From: an uncultured Duncaniella sp.
Lineage (GTDB): Bacteria > Bacteroidota > Bacteroidia > Bacteroidales > Muribaculaceae
DNA: 64,000 nt
Assembly (NCBI GenBank): GCA_958352885.1
Contig: CATWQI010000002.1
Location: forward strand, 1 to 64,000
Direction: 5' to 3'
Positions within the stretch are counted from its first letter, which is position 1; each line of letters begins with the position of its first letter. The notes beneath the pieces were generated by a model. It was not told where the DNA came from, did not search any database, and was given only the letters and a program-made list of their open reading frames with translations. Below are positions 26,045 through 35,321 of the stretch, in pieces. The translations under genes and the position numbers were made by a program.

Positions 26045-27610
26045 TTATTCGGCAGTGCCGACTGAAGTCGGGTAACCAGGATTCTGACCAAGAGTTGATT
26101 CAAACTGGACGGGGATAGCGTAGAGTTTACGATAGTCAGGGATGACAGCGCCTTCGAAAGAGCCGCCCTTCCATTCCCACATATAGGATCCGCCAGTGTA
26201 TTTGCCAAAGCGGATAAGGTCAGAACGGCGGTGTCCCTCCCAATATAGTTCGCACATACGTTCGTTAAGAAGGTCGTCGGCGGTATAGCTGCCCACGGGT
26301 GAAAGACCTGCACGGATACGTACGGCATTGTAGTAATTTACGCCATCGCATGACACTCCGTGAAGCTCGCATTCAGCAAGCATGAGGTAGACATCGGCGA
26401 GACGGAAGAGGGGATAGTCAGTGGAGTTGAATGCGGTGACTGCTGTACTTGAGCCATCTGCATTGTCATAGTTGGTCTCAGGTGTGTATACATATTTCAC
26501 ACACATGAAGCCGCCACCGTCAGCGGTCCAGTCTGCCATATCTTCGGGGAATACCTGTTCATGTAGTTTGCCCTCGAAGATGAGGCGTCGTTTGTCGCCG
26601 GAAACGAGAGCCTGTGAAAGGTTGGAAAGTACGCGAGGTCCTGCCCACTGGTCGCCGGCGCATCCATAGGGGAGGCAGTCGACTTTTGAATTATAGGCTC
26701 CGACTGAAAGATAGGTGGTTCCACCGTAAGTGGTTAGAGAATTTGCATCCTGAGGCACACCCCAGATGATTTCGTTGTTGCCGATGTACTTGTCGTTTGT
26801 GGCGCAGAACAGGTATTTATATTCGAGGTTGGGGTTCCAGGGGATACTGTTTGCAACCTGTTTGCATGCTTCAGCACATTCAGCCCACATGGCTTTGCCT
26901 GTGTATACCTCGGCGTTGAGGTATAACTTGGCGAGAAGAGTATAGCCTGCCTCGCGTGAGAGTCGTCCGTAAATCTGTTGGGATGCAGGAACGAGACCGG
27001 GGATAGCGTCAGCAAGGTCAGCCACGACTGCGTTGAAGAGTTCTTCGCGGGTGTAAGTGGGGGGGATTGAACCTACTGAGTTCTGCTCGGTCACCCAAGG
27101 ACCTTTGCCGAATATGTCAATGATATGGTAGTATGAGAGGGCACGGAGCACTCGTACTTCACATTTGAACTGTTCTACCTGCTCGGCGGTGAAAAAATGC
27201 GCGCCCTTGTCAATGACACGGAGGAATTCGTTGCAGAGAGCTATCTGATAGTTGAAGCGTGAATATGCCTCATAAAGCATTGCGCAGTCCGGACCGGCAT
27301 TGGCATTCTTTACTTCAGGTATACCGGCATCTTTCCAGTTATCGCCGATGATGACTTCGTCAGTGGGGAGCTCCTGGAGATTCCAGAGCAGACGGGTATA
27401 GACAGCGCGACCGCCGTCATTAACCTGTACACCGCCTTCAAAAACGAGACCGCCGTAAGTGCGGGCAAGTACGCCGAGATAGTCGTCGGCAGTGGTGAGC
27501 TCGGTCTTGGTCGTCGGATTCTCCGGGTCAACGTTGAGGTCATCGACACACGAAGTGAACCCTAAAGAGAGAGCCAAGCCGCCCGCTATGATATATTTTG
27601 AAAATTTCAT
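26045..27610 (-). CDS. susD: SusD/RagB-family nutrient-binding lipoprotein
   Basis: The 521-residue lipoprotein (lipobox FTSC, Cys 21) has the SusD order: conserved N-terminus DDLNVDPENPTT, helical TPR-like region with CEVRVLRALSYYHIIDIFG (about 155-172), and the C-terminal ERMCELYWEGHRRSDLIRFGKY motif (about 455-476). SusD lids the SusC transporter and captures oligosaccharide at the surface. It is encoded 43 bases after susC. Confidence 0.95.
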   Translation of the reverse strand: MKFSKYIIAGGLALSLGFTSCVDDLNVDPENPTTKTELTTADDYLGVLARTYGGLVFEGGVQVNDGGRAVYTRLLWNLQELPTDEVIIGDNWKDAGIPEVKNANAGPDCAMLYEAYSRFNYQIALCNEFLRVIDKGAHFFTAEQVEQFKCEVRVLRALSYYHIIDIFGKGPWVTEQNSVGSIPPTYTREELFNAVVADLADAIPGLVPASQQIYGRLSREAGYTLLAKLYLNAEVYTGKAMWAECAEACKQVANSIPWNPNLEYKYLFCATNDKYIGNNEIIWGVPQDANSLTTYGGTTYLSVGAYNSKVDCLPYGCAGDQWAGPRVLSNLSQALVSGDKRRLIFEGKLHEQVFPEDMADWTADGGGFMCVKYVYTPETNYDNADGSSTAVTAFNSTDYPLFRLADVYLMLAECELHGVSCDGVNYYNAVRIRAGLSPVGSYTADDLLNERMCELYWEGHRRSDLIRFGKYTGGSYMWEWKGGSFEGAVIPDYRKLYAIPVQFESTLGQNPGYPTSVGTAE

Positions 27611-27653
27611 GTTTGGATGATTCTAAATGATAAACTATTAAGATTAAAAGCCA

Positions 27654-30600
27654 TTAGAATGACGCTACCACACCGACGCTGAAAGTCATAGGACGCGGGT
27701 ATACGCCACTGTCAATACCGCCTGCGCTTTCAGGGTCTATACCCTTGTACTTGGTGATGACGAAGGGGTTCTGCACGGCTCCGTAGAGGCGTAGACGTAG
27801 TTTCTCCTTAAGAAGGTTGCTCCAGGTGTAGCCTACAGTGATGTTGTCGCAGCGGACGAATGAAGCGTTTTGAACGAAGTAGTCGCTGAGTTTGGTGAAC
27901 GATGACATGTTCTCGAAGAGGAATGTGTCATTCATAAGGTTGCTCAACGGAAGGGCGTTGTTGGCAGCGATGTCAGTTGTTCCTGCCATGTTGGAGTTAT
28001 ACAGCCAGTTGCCGACGTTGGCACGAAGCACGATACCGAAATCCCAGTTCTTATAGTTGATGGTGTTGTTCCAGGTCATGGTCACCTTGGGTGCAGGGCT
28101 GTGGTAGAAATACTTGTCAGCCTCGTTGATTTCACCATCACCGTTACGGTCGACAAATACGCCTTCGAGGGGATTGCCGTCCTGGTCATAAACCTGTTCG
28201 TAAACGAAGAATGAGCTTGCGGCATTGCCTACGGCATGTTTCTGAGCAAGAAGGTCAGTGCCTACACCGCCGAATGAAGTGTCGGCGCCATCGGCGAGAC
28301 GGGTGATTTTATTCTTGTTGTAACCGATGTTGAATGCGGAAGTCCAGGTGAAGTCAGATGTCACTACCGGACGGGTGGTGATGTTGAATTCGAAACCGGT
28401 ATTCTCAAGGTCACCAATATTCATGTTGCCTTTGTTTGAGATGTTTGAACCTGCGGGATATGATGTGTTGAAAAGCAGGTCTTTGGTCTTGCGTTTGTAG
28501 ACTTCAAAACTACCGACGATGCGGTTGTTGAGGAATCCGAAGTCGATACCGCCGTTCCAAGTGTGTGTCTCTTCCCATTTGATTTCAGTGTTGTAACCTT
28601 CGGGAGATACGGGGTAAACACCCTGTCCGCCGGGTAGGAGTGAGGGATATATGGCACCATTGCCTGTCCACTGGCTATAAACCGGGAGGTAGGGGAAGTA
28701 GTCATCGTTAAGATCCTGCTGACCTGTAACACCATATCCGCCGCGAATCTTAAGTTCGTTCATAAATCCGCGGGCTCCTTCCATGAAGTCCTCTTCGAGG
28801 ATTTTCCATCCGAGTGCGAATGCGGGGAATGTGCCCCAGCGATGCTCTTTGGAGAAGCGGCTTGTGCCGTCACGGCGCACGGTGGCTGAGAGGAGGTACT
28901 TGTCAGCAAATACGAAGTTTGCACGTCCGAAGAATGACACAAGCTGGTGGGGGGTAATGAAGCGGTTAGTCGGATTTGCCTGTACTCCGATATTGTCAGG
29001 GTTGCCGCCTTCGCCTACATAATTCACGTATGAGAAGCTGCGGCCCTTGTTGTGGAATTTCTGCCAGGAGTAACCACCAGTGACATCGACTGATGTCTTG
29101 ATTGCTTCAAAGTATTTATTGTAGTTAAGCACGAAGTCGAGGAGCAGGTTGGTACGGGTCTGGAACTGTTTTTCAAACATTGTTCCGCCGTCCTTCACTG
29201 TTTCCACTTTGGTTCCGTCTCCATCGGGTACAACGATCTGGTAACCGCTTGACCATGCCATAGGAGTATATGGGAGGTTGCCGCCTTCCCATGTGCCGTG
29301 CTGATAGTCGTAGGCGAGATTGAGGTCGGCGCTCAGTTCAGGCAGGAACGGGAGCTTGTAGTTGAGCTGGAGATTACCGATGGACTGGTATGATTTACCG
29401 TTTGAAGTCTTGCCGAGAAGCTGTGCGATAGGGTTGATCGGAGCAGTGGAGGTGTTGAGGTCGGTGCCTTTACCGTCAGGACCTATTACTTCACCTGCGG
29501 CGTTGTATGATGTCCAATAGTTGAATATGGCAGGACCGTTGGTGAAATCACGCACCGGGATGGTGGGGTTCATTGTCACACATGTGCCGAGTGTATTGTC
29601 GGAGTACTGGTTTTTGACGTATGAGCCCTTGATGTTCGCATTGATCTTGAGTGCGTCGTTGAAGAATTTAGGTGAGAGGTTTATAGAACCGGTGACACGA
29701 TTCATGCCGGAGTTCTTTAGGATACCGTTGTTGTCAGTGTAGCTGACCGATACACGATAGGGAAGGAAACCGGCTGTGCCGCCTACACTAAGGCTGTAAT
29801 CGGAAGAGACAGTGGTGCGTGTCGCTTCTTTTTGCCAGTCAGTATTGTAGGAGCCAAGCTGTGCTGCCTGACGTGAATCTTCTCCATAACGGTTAATAAT
29901 GAAATTACGGAACTGGCCGGCATCCATTACATCAAGATACTTGCGTGGAGTGTTTACATAGGCATTGGCAGTGAAAGTCACCTGGGGCTTGCCTGACAGA
30001 CCTTTCTTTGTGGTGATGATGATGACACCGTTTGATGCGCGGGAACCGTAGATGGCAGTTGCCGATGCGTCCTTGAGGATGGTCATAGATTCTACATTCT
30101 CGGGGGACACGAGTGACAGCGGATTGGCAGCGCCGTATACGCTCTTGGTGCTCATTGGCACACCGTCAATCACAATAAGGGGATCGTTGGAAGCAGAGAT
30201 GGATGCTCCGCCGCGAATCTGGATTGAAGCGCCGCCCTGGGGTGAACCATCAGTGGTTACTACCACACCGGGGGATGCTCCTACGAGTAGGTCCTGAGCT
30301 GAAGTTGCAAGGCCTGCTTCGATTTCTGACGGTTTAACGGTTGCAACCGCACCGGTGGCATCGCTTTTTTTCACGGTACCGTAGCCGATCGCTACTACCT
30401 CGCCGAGCATCACGGAGTTCTCTGCCATCTTTACATCGATGACTGTGCGACCTGCGATAGCTACTTCCTGAGTGTCATAGCCTACGTAGGAGAACACAAG
30501 GGTTCCGTCGGATGGGGCCTGGATGGTGAATTTGCCGTCGAAGTCGGTGGCTGTACCCAGGGTTTCGCCCTTGACAAGGACACTGGCTCCGATGAGAGGT

Positions 30601-30728
30601 TCTCCCTCGGGGTCAATTACAGTACCAGTGACTGTAATCTTCTGCGCTAAAGCAGGGAAAGAAAGGCAAAGCACCATAAGTGCAGCGAGCCATGCTTTCC
30701 GACTCATTTGAAAACAAATGTTCTTCAT
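27654..30728 (-). CDS. susC: SusC-type TonB-linked outer-membrane transporter
   Basis: The 1024-residue protein has a signal peptide (about residues 8-28), a CarboxypepD_reg-like domain (about 30-110, VTGTVIDPEGEPLIGASVLVKG), a plug domain (about 115-230, with a TonB-box-like stretch VVAIGYGTVKKSDATGAV) and a 22-strand barrel ending in FSVGVVASF. It imports oligosaccharides using TonB energy. The ATG at 30728 gives the normal N-terminus; the frame stays open upstream from a GTG, but that part lacks a signal and lies in the leader. Confidence 0.95.
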   Translation of the reverse strand: MKNICFQMSRKAWLAALMVLCLSFPALAQKITVTGTVIDPEGEPLIGASVLVKGETLGTATDFDGKFTIQAPSDGTLVFSYVGYDTQEVAIAGRTVIDVKMAENSVMLGEVVAIGYGTVKKSDATGAVATVKPSEIEAGLATSAQDLLVGASPGVVVTTDGSPQGGASIQIRGGASISASNDPLIVIDGVPMSTKSVYGAANPLSLVSPENVESMTILKDASATAIYGSRASNGVIIITTKKGLSGKPQVTFTANAYVNTPRKYLDVMDAGQFRNFIINRYGEDSRQAAQLGSYNTDWQKEATRTTVSSDYSLSVGGTAGFLPYRVSVSYTDNNGILKNSGMNRVTGSINLSPKFFNDALKINANIKGSYVKNQYSDNTLGTCVTMNPTIPVRDFTNGPAIFNYWTSYNAAGEVIGPDGKGTDLNTSTAPINPIAQLLGKTSNGKSYQSIGNLQLNYKLPFLPELSADLNLAYDYQHGTWEGGNLPYTPMAWSSGYQIVVPDGDGTKVETVKDGGTMFEKQFQTRTNLLLDFVLNYNKYFEAIKTSVDVTGGYSWQKFHNKGRSFSYVNYVGEGGNPDNIGVQANPTNRFITPHQLVSFFGRANFVFADKYLLSATVRRDGTSRFSKEHRWGTFPAFALGWKILEEDFMEGARGFMNELKIRGGYGVTGQQDLNDDYFPYLPVYSQWTGNGAIYPSLLPGGQGVYPVSPEGYNTEIKWEETHTWNGGIDFGFLNNRIVGSFEVYKRKTKDLLFNTSYPAGSNISNKGNMNIGDLENTGFEFNITTRPVVTSDFTWTSAFNIGYNKNKITRLADGADTSFGGVGTDLLAQKHAVGNAASSFFVYEQVYDQDGNPLEGVFVDRNGDGEINEADKYFYHSPAPKVTMTWNNTINYKNWDFGIVLRANVGNWLYNSNMAGTTDIAANNALPLSNLMNDTFLFENMSSFTKLSDYFVQNASFVRCDNITVGYTWSNLLKEKLRLRLYGAVQNPFVITKYKGIDPESAGGIDSGVYPRPMTFSVGVVASF

Positions 30729-31090
30729 GCAAGAATCTTTTAATTTTGAATTGTTAATATATGATTTAATCTCTAATTTATTCTTTAGGTATGATACAAA
30801 AAAACAGCGCACCTTCTTTCGTTGCAGAGGGGGCACGCAGAGTAGAAAATAATGGAGGCAATCCGCCCGGCAGGGGGCAAAGACCGCGCCTATATTAATT
30901 AAGGTGGTTAAAGCCTTAGTTTAAGGTAGGAATCGGTAAGATGTGTTTGCTTAAGTTAGTAAATTCTGTACGATATTTCCCTTATTTCTCTCTACATTTT
31001 TACCCTTCAGGGGTCGACTCTACGACCGATGAAAGAATCACTTAATCGAAAATTTTCCGCTTGCCCGGTTTGGAGGTTTACGGCTTGATT
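30729..31090 (-). promoter_or_regulatory. Long 5' leader of the susC operon
   Basis: From the promoter at 31098-31129 to the susC start is about 360 bases without another promoter match or credible gene. No known riboswitch was recognised. The only short hairpin I noticed is around 31012-31040 (GGTCG near CGACC). A leader this long may carry post-transcriptional control. Confidence 0.5.
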
Positions 31091-31097
31091 TCGCTTG

Positions 31098-31129
31098 CAA
31101 ATATAAAACATCTTTTTGAATATTTCAAA
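31098..31129 (-). promoter_or_regulatory. Promoter of the susCDEF operon
   Basis: On the minus strand TTTG (31126-31129), exactly 20 bases, then TATATTTG (31098-31105). Perfect match in sequence and spacing, but 370 bases from the susC start. Confidence 0.75.
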
Positions 31130-31174
31130 CTTTTTAGTAAAAATTCCGCTAAAAATAATGGAGTGGATATAATT

Positions 31175-31879
31175 TCAGCGGAGTATGGGCCAGCGGTAGT
31201 TGCGTAGTAGTGTTTTCAGCTCTGACTCAGCCCCATGGCAGTAGGTGTCGCAGAGCGTGTGGAAGCGTGGTGAGTGGTTCATCTCGGTGAGATGGGCGAG
31301 TTCATGGCAGATTATGTAGTCGCGCAGATTCTGGGGGAGAAATATTAGGAGTGACGAGAGCGAGATGATACGCCTGGAACTGCATGTGCCGAGTGTGTGT
31401 CTCCCCCGGGTGATGCGCCAGCCTGCTACTTCGAGACCGTGCTCGTCGGCGAGGCGGAGGGCTCGCGGCAGGATGTGGATTTCGGCGAGACGGGTTGCGG
31501 AACTTATGAGCAGGCGGCTGATGGCTGCGTCGGTGTCGGGAGTGCCGGTCGGGATGTCGGAGCCGATGGCAATGACACCTCCGGTTTCGGTGGGATGGAG
31601 GCGGATTATGCCGGGGTGGAGCGTGGAGGATTCGAAATGGTAGGTGATGCCTCCGTCAAGAATCAGCGGGGTGCCGGGCGTGAAAAGCGGTGCGGGGCGT
31701 CGCTTGAGCAGGCGCATGCGCATGGAGTCGATGGCTTTTACGGTTTCGGCGTGCGAGGCGCCTGCCGGGGCGATGACTGTCACTTTGCCCTCGTGCCAGC
31801 TGGCAGAGAAGCGTGAGGAGCCGCGGCGTGTCCTGACTGTGACATCGCCAAGGAGCGGGTCTGAGATGGTATAGACCAT
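31175..31879 (-). CDS. YgjP-type (DUF45) metallopeptidase
   Basis: The 234-residue protein contains the zincin motif HELAH (in YIICHELAHLTEMNHSPRFH, about residues 190-209) with the third ligand region typical of YgjP/WLM-type peptidases. It has no signal peptide. ATG 31879 is preferred because it lies 4 bases after the nadK stop; a GTG at 31918 would overlap nadK. Physiological role is unknown in this family. Confidence 0.85.
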   Translation of the reverse strand: MVYTISDPLLGDVTVRTRRGSSRFSASWHEGKVTVIAPAGASHAETVKAIDSMRMRLLKRRPAPLFTPGTPLILDGGITYHFESSTLHPGIIRLHPTETGGVIAIGSDIPTGTPDTDAAISRLLISSATRLAEIHILPRALRLADEHGLEVAGWRITRGRHTLGTCSSRRIISLSSLLIFLPQNLRDYIICHELAHLTEMNHSPRFHTLCDTYCHGAESELKTLLRNYRWPILR

Positions 31880-31883
31880 TGAT

Positions 31884-32768
31884 TCAGCGTTTGGATATGC
31901 CCCAGAGGAGTTTGGCACTGAGTGTGTCTATGAAGTTGTGGCCGTCGGAATGGAGTACTTTCACCACGAACGGTGCGCGGCGTATGTGTAGCTTCACGTC
32001 AATGGGGAGGATGAGCGTGCGCCCGTCGAGGGTGAGGCGGTACGTGTCTGCCCGTGATTCGACAGAAGTCTCTATGACGTGGCTGTCGGACACCACGAGC
32101 GGTCTCATGGTGAGTGAATGCGGTGCTATGGGCGAGAGAACCCAGCATGGTGCTGTAGGCTGTATGATGGGACCTCCGACGGACAGATTGTAGGCTGTGC
32201 TCCCGGTCGGGGTGGATATGATGAGACCGTCTCCTTGGTAGGATGCCACAGGCATGTCATCAAGCAGAGTGTTGACGGTAATCATCGAGGCTGTGTCCTG
32301 ACGGATTATTGCAACCTCGTTGAGGGCGTATGCCCAGCCTGACAGGCTTGAACGGATGTTTCCCTCCACTGCCCGGACTTCGAGCAGCGAGCGTGACTCT
32401 ATGATGTATCTGCCTTCGGCAAGCGTGTCGATGAGGTGGACTCCCGAGGCTATGGATTCTTCGGCGAGAAAGCCAAGGTGACCGGTGTTGAATCCTAATA
32501 TCGGTATTTCCTTGCTGCCTACCCAGCGAGCGGTGCGCAGAAATGTGCCGTCGCCACCGATACTGATGGCGAAGTCGGCTGAGAAATCGTCACCCTCAAA
32601 CACGTCGTCGACCGGAAGCGGGGTGCCGGTAAGGCGTGTCATTGCCTCGAAGAAGAGCTTCTCGGCAGTGAGGAAAGCTCCACGCTCGGCGAGTGTGTTG
32701 ACAAGGCTGACAATGTGTGGGATATCTTCCCGGCTCTGGCGGCGTTTGCCGAAGATTGCTATTTTCAT
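31884..32768 (-). CDS. nadK: NAD kinase
   Basis: The 294-residue protein has the NAD kinase signatures GGDGTFLRTARW (about residues 72-83), NTGHLGFLAE (about 94-103) and a Gly-rich GDGLIISTPTGSTAYNLSVGGPI (split around 178-200). It phosphorylates NAD to NADP. The gene order nadK - CBS/ACT-family gene - pdxJ - exbB/exbD/tonB is, as far as I recall, conserved in Bacteroidales. Confidence 0.95.
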   Translation of the reverse strand: MKIAIFGKRRQSREDIPHIVSLVNTLAERGAFLTAEKLFFEAMTRLTGTPLPVDDVFEGDDFSADFAISIGGDGTFLRTARWVGSKEIPILGFNTGHLGFLAEESIASGVHLIDTLAEGRYIIESRSLLEVRAVEGNIRSSLSGWAYALNEVAIIRQDTASMITVNTLLDDMPVASYQGDGLIISTPTGSTAYNLSVGGPIIQPTAPCWVLSPIAPHSLTMRPLVVSDSHVIETSVESRADTYRLTLDGRTLILPIDVKLHIRRAPFVVKVLHSDGHNFIDTLSAKLLWGISKR

Positions 32769-32823
32769 CTTGTTCTTGGCTGTCAGGGGTGTTATGCGAG
32801 GGAGAGTGATGTGGCGGTTCTGG

Positions 32824-33210
32824 TCATACCTGAAGGTAATGGAGGAGTTCGTCGAGGCGGGCTCTTATCACGGAATCGTCTGCCGGGGTGGTTTCATCGA
32901 AGTCTGCCACCTCGAAGCCGTAGCGTTCGAGTGAGCGCGCTACCGAGAGAGGATTGCGGTGGGACACACGCAGTTCCACGGCTATCATGTTGTCGAGGGA
33001 GTCGCTGTCGGCGGTGACGTTTAGATTGAGGAGATGCGCATCGCAGTCCTCTACGGCATGAGCGATGCGTGATGCGCTGTAATCACCCCGGCGGCATGTT
33101 ACAAGCAGAGTCGAACACTCGTCCACGGGCGGGAAAAGCCTCCCTATGCTTGGTGCCTGCGGAAGTGCCAGGGGCTGTTTTTGGGATAATATGTCGTCTT
33201 TTAGTGGCAA
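32824..33210 (-). CDS. Shortened CBS/ACT-family protein lacking the CBS domains
   Basis: The 128-residue product aligns, from memory, with the C-terminal half of the CBS domain-containing protein (about 220 residues) normally encoded between nadK and pdxJ in Bacteroides: the ACT-like stretch from about residue 33 (LLVTCRRGDYSASRIAHAVEDCDAH split) to the end RARLDELLHYLQV. The N-terminal pair of CBS domains is absent; only about 30 unrelated residues precede the ACT-like part. The only in-frame start I find is TTG at 33210; no ATG exists before residue 80. Either a genuine shortened gene or a decayed remnant. Confidence 0.65.
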   Translation of the reverse strand: MPLKDDILSQKQPLALPQAPSIGRLFPPVDECSTLLVTCRRGDYSASRIAHAVEDCDAHLLNLNVTADSDSLDNMIAVELRVSHRNPLSVARSLERYGFEVADFDETTPADDSVIRARLDELLHYLQV

Positions 33211-33238
33211 AATGTTTCAGTTTTTAGTTTTTTCTGAC

Positions 33239-33276
33239 TAATTTTGCGGTGTTGATTGTCAGAGGGAACAAAATTA
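33239..33276. promoter_or_regulatory. Facing promoters between pdxJ and the ACT-like gene
   Basis: A rightward -7 box TAATTTTG (33239-33246) precedes pdxJ, and a leftward TAATTTTG (minus strand, 33269-33276) precedes the ACT-like gene. They point towards each other, so the 5' leaders would overlap as antisense. Neither has a clear -33 box at 20 bases. Confidence 0.45.
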
Positions 33277-33327
33277 CAAATAATCTTATATATAGAACCC
33301 CTCATGGCGACAAAAAGATTCTGAAAA

Positions 33328-34050
33328 ATGACAAATCTTAGCGTTAATATTAACAAAATAGCCACCCTACGCAATGCGCGTGGTGAGAATGTGCCTGACT
33401 TGCTAAAAGTGGCGCAGGACTGCGAGGCATTTGGTGCCGACGGGATTACTGTGCATCCGCGTCCTGATGAACGGCATATCCGCCGATCAGATGTCTATGC
33501 GCTGCGTCCGCTGGTCAAGACCGAGTTTAACATAGAGGGGTATCCGTCGGACGAGTTTATGGATTTGGTGCTTAAGGTCAAGCCTGAGCAGGTGACACTG
33601 GTGCCAGACGCCCCTGACGCGCTGACATCGAGTGCCGGCTGGAATGTGGCTGAACATCAGGAATTCCTGACTTCCATAGTGGAACGTCTGCGTGAGGCAG
33701 GTATACGCTCGTCGATATTTGTAGGTACCGATGTCGAGAATATCCGTCTTGCCGCCAGGACGGGAGCTGACAGGGTGGAACTTTACACCAAGCCGTATGC
33801 CGATGAGTTTCCTGTGAATCCGGAGAAGGCTGTGGCTCCGTTTGTCGAGGCTGCCAAGGCTGCTTTCTCCGAGGGTCTCGGTGTGAATGCCGGTCATGAC
33901 CTAAACCTTGCCAACCTGGCTTACTTTCACCGCAATATTCCCCGCCTGAGCGAGGTGTCCATAGGGCATGCACTGATTTGCGATGCACTGTATATGGGAC
34001 TGGAGGAGGCTGTGAAACAGTACAAGAAGCAATTGTCTGCCGGCGATTGA
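33328..34050 (+). CDS. pdxJ: Pyridoxine 5'-phosphate synthase
   Basis: The 240-residue TIM-barrel protein has the PdxJ start LSVNINKIATLRNAR, the DGITVHPRPDERHI motif (about residues 37-50), the conserved Glu in ELYTKPYA (about 152) and the phosphate-binding NAGHDLNL (about 190-197) and SIGHALICDAL region. It condenses 3-amino-1-phosphoacetone with deoxyxylulose 5-phosphate to form vitamin B6 phosphate. An ExbB-type gene follows after 66 bases. Confidence 0.95.
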   Translation: MTNLSVNINKIATLRNARGENVPDLLKVAQDCEAFGADGITVHPRPDERHIRRSDVYALRPLVKTEFNIEGYPSDEFMDLVLKVKPEQVTLVPDAPDALTSSAGWNVAEHQEFLTSIVERLREAGIRSSIFVGTDVENIRLAARTGADRVELYTKPYADEFPVNPEKAVAPFVEAAKAAFSEGLGVNAGHDLNLANLAYFHRNIPRLSEVSIGHALICDALYMGLEEAVKQYKKQLSAGD

Positions 34051-34116
34051 CAGCTTTGCCCCCCAACGATTTAGAAATTAGAAAAATTAACAAATATAAT
34101 ATCCCCCTAAAATCCA

Positions 34117-34821
34117 ATGTTTCAAGGAGAGTTTGTAGATACCATCGCAGGGGCTGCCGCTAATGTGGATGCGGCACAGGCTCAGGCAGCACAGGTTGTG
34201 CAGGAGCTTTCAGTATGGGATTTGACAATGCGCGGAGGCTTCATCATGATACCGCTCGCCATTCTTTCCATCCTGAGTGTCTATATTTTTGTGGAGCGGT
34301 GCATAGTCATAAGCCGCGCACAGCGTGAGGACGGTTCATTCATGGAGCGAATCAAGGATTATATCCATGATGGCGAGATAGAGAGCGCACGCAAACTCTG
34401 CGCCAAGACCGACACCCCGTACGCCCGTCTGATAGCCAAAGGCATCTCTCGTATAGGTCGTCCTATGCAGGATGTGCTTGTGACCATAGAGAATACCGGT
34501 AATATCGAGGTGTCCAATCTGGAGAAGGGGCTTCCCTGGCTCGCCACTACTGCTGCCGGTGCTCCGATGATTGGATTTCTTGGCACTGTGATTGGTATGG
34601 TGACTGCGTTCTACAATCTTGCAAGTGCCGGTTCGAGCGCAAATATAGCTGTGCTTGCCGACGGTATATATGCGGCTCTTGTTACCACGGTGGCAGGTCT
34701 GATAGTCGGCATCATCGCCCTGTTTGCCTATAACTATCTCGTGGCGCGCATCAACAAGGTGATGAACAAGCTTGAGGCACGCACCATGGAGTTCATGGAC
34801 CTTCTGAACGAGCCTGCTTAA
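34117..34821 (+). CDS. exbB: MotA/TolQ/ExbB proton channel protein
   Basis: The 234-residue membrane protein has three membrane helices (about residues 40-60, 140-160, 185-210) and the ExbB core LEKGLPWLATTAAGAPMIGFLGTVIGM (split about 130-157) followed by ADGIYAALVTTVAGLIVG. With ExbD and the TonB-like protein it converts proton flow into mechanical energy for outer-membrane transport or Tol-type envelope maintenance. First of three genes; ATG 34117. Confidence 0.9.
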   Translation: MFQGEFVDTIAGAAANVDAAQAQAAQVVQELSVWDLTMRGGFIMIPLAILSILSVYIFVERCIVISRAQREDGSFMERIKDYIHDGEIESARKLCAKTDTPYARLIAKGISRIGRPMQDVLVTIENTGNIEVSNLEKGLPWLATTAAGAPMIGFLGTVIGMVTAFYNLASAGSSANIAVLADGIYAALVTTVAGLIVGIIALFAYNYLVARINKVMNKLEARTMEFMDLLNEPA

Positions 34822-34854
34822 CTGTCTGTCATACTCCCCTAACATAATCTGACT

Positions 34855-35292
34855 ATGGCGTTAAAACGACAGAACACCATGATGGCGGCATTTTCCATGG
34901 CGTCGATGACCGATGTCATATTCCTGCTGCTTATCTTCTTTATGGTGACATCGACATTCGTATTTCCGACTGCTCTTGAGGTCAATCTCCCCGAGAGTTC
35001 TAAACAGACTGCGCTGAAGCCCACCACACGTGTGTATATTGACAAGGAGGGCGTAATCTATGCCACCGCCGACGAGAGCGAGCCTGTGGCTGTGGATATG
35101 GAGCAGTTGCTTGTGTTCCTCGGCAATGCCTCCAATGAGACTGCGGATGATTATATAGCCGTCTATGCTGACGAGGAGGTGACTTATGGCACTCTGGTAA
35201 AGGTGCTTGACCTCGGAGCGCAAAACAACCTGAAGATGGTGCTTGCAACCAAGCCGGCACCTGCGTCTGCCCGCCCGGCGAAGGCACAATAA
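34855..35292 (+). CDS. exbD: ExbD/TolR-type biopolymer transport protein
   Basis: The 145-residue protein has a short cytoplasmic N-terminus, one membrane helix (about 15-40) with the functional Asp in the MTDVIFLLLIFFMVTS motif (Asp about 20) and a periplasmic domain ending near LKMVLATKP. It pairs with the upstream ExbB-type protein as proton-driven stator. Confidence 0.9.
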   Translation: MALKRQNTMMAAFSMASMTDVIFLLLIFFMVTSTFVFPTALEVNLPESSKQTALKPTTRVYIDKEGVIYATADESEPVAVDMEQLLVFLGNASNETADDYIAVYADEEVTYGTLVKVLDLGAQNNLKMVLATKPAPASARPAKAQ

Positions 35293-35321
35293 AAAAATTT
35301 TTTAACAGCCTCTTGAAAACA

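Noticed and set aside
30729..30836. N-terminal extension of SusC
   Set aside because: It starts with GTG, lacks a signal peptide and precedes a normal MKN-type SusC start with signal sequence.
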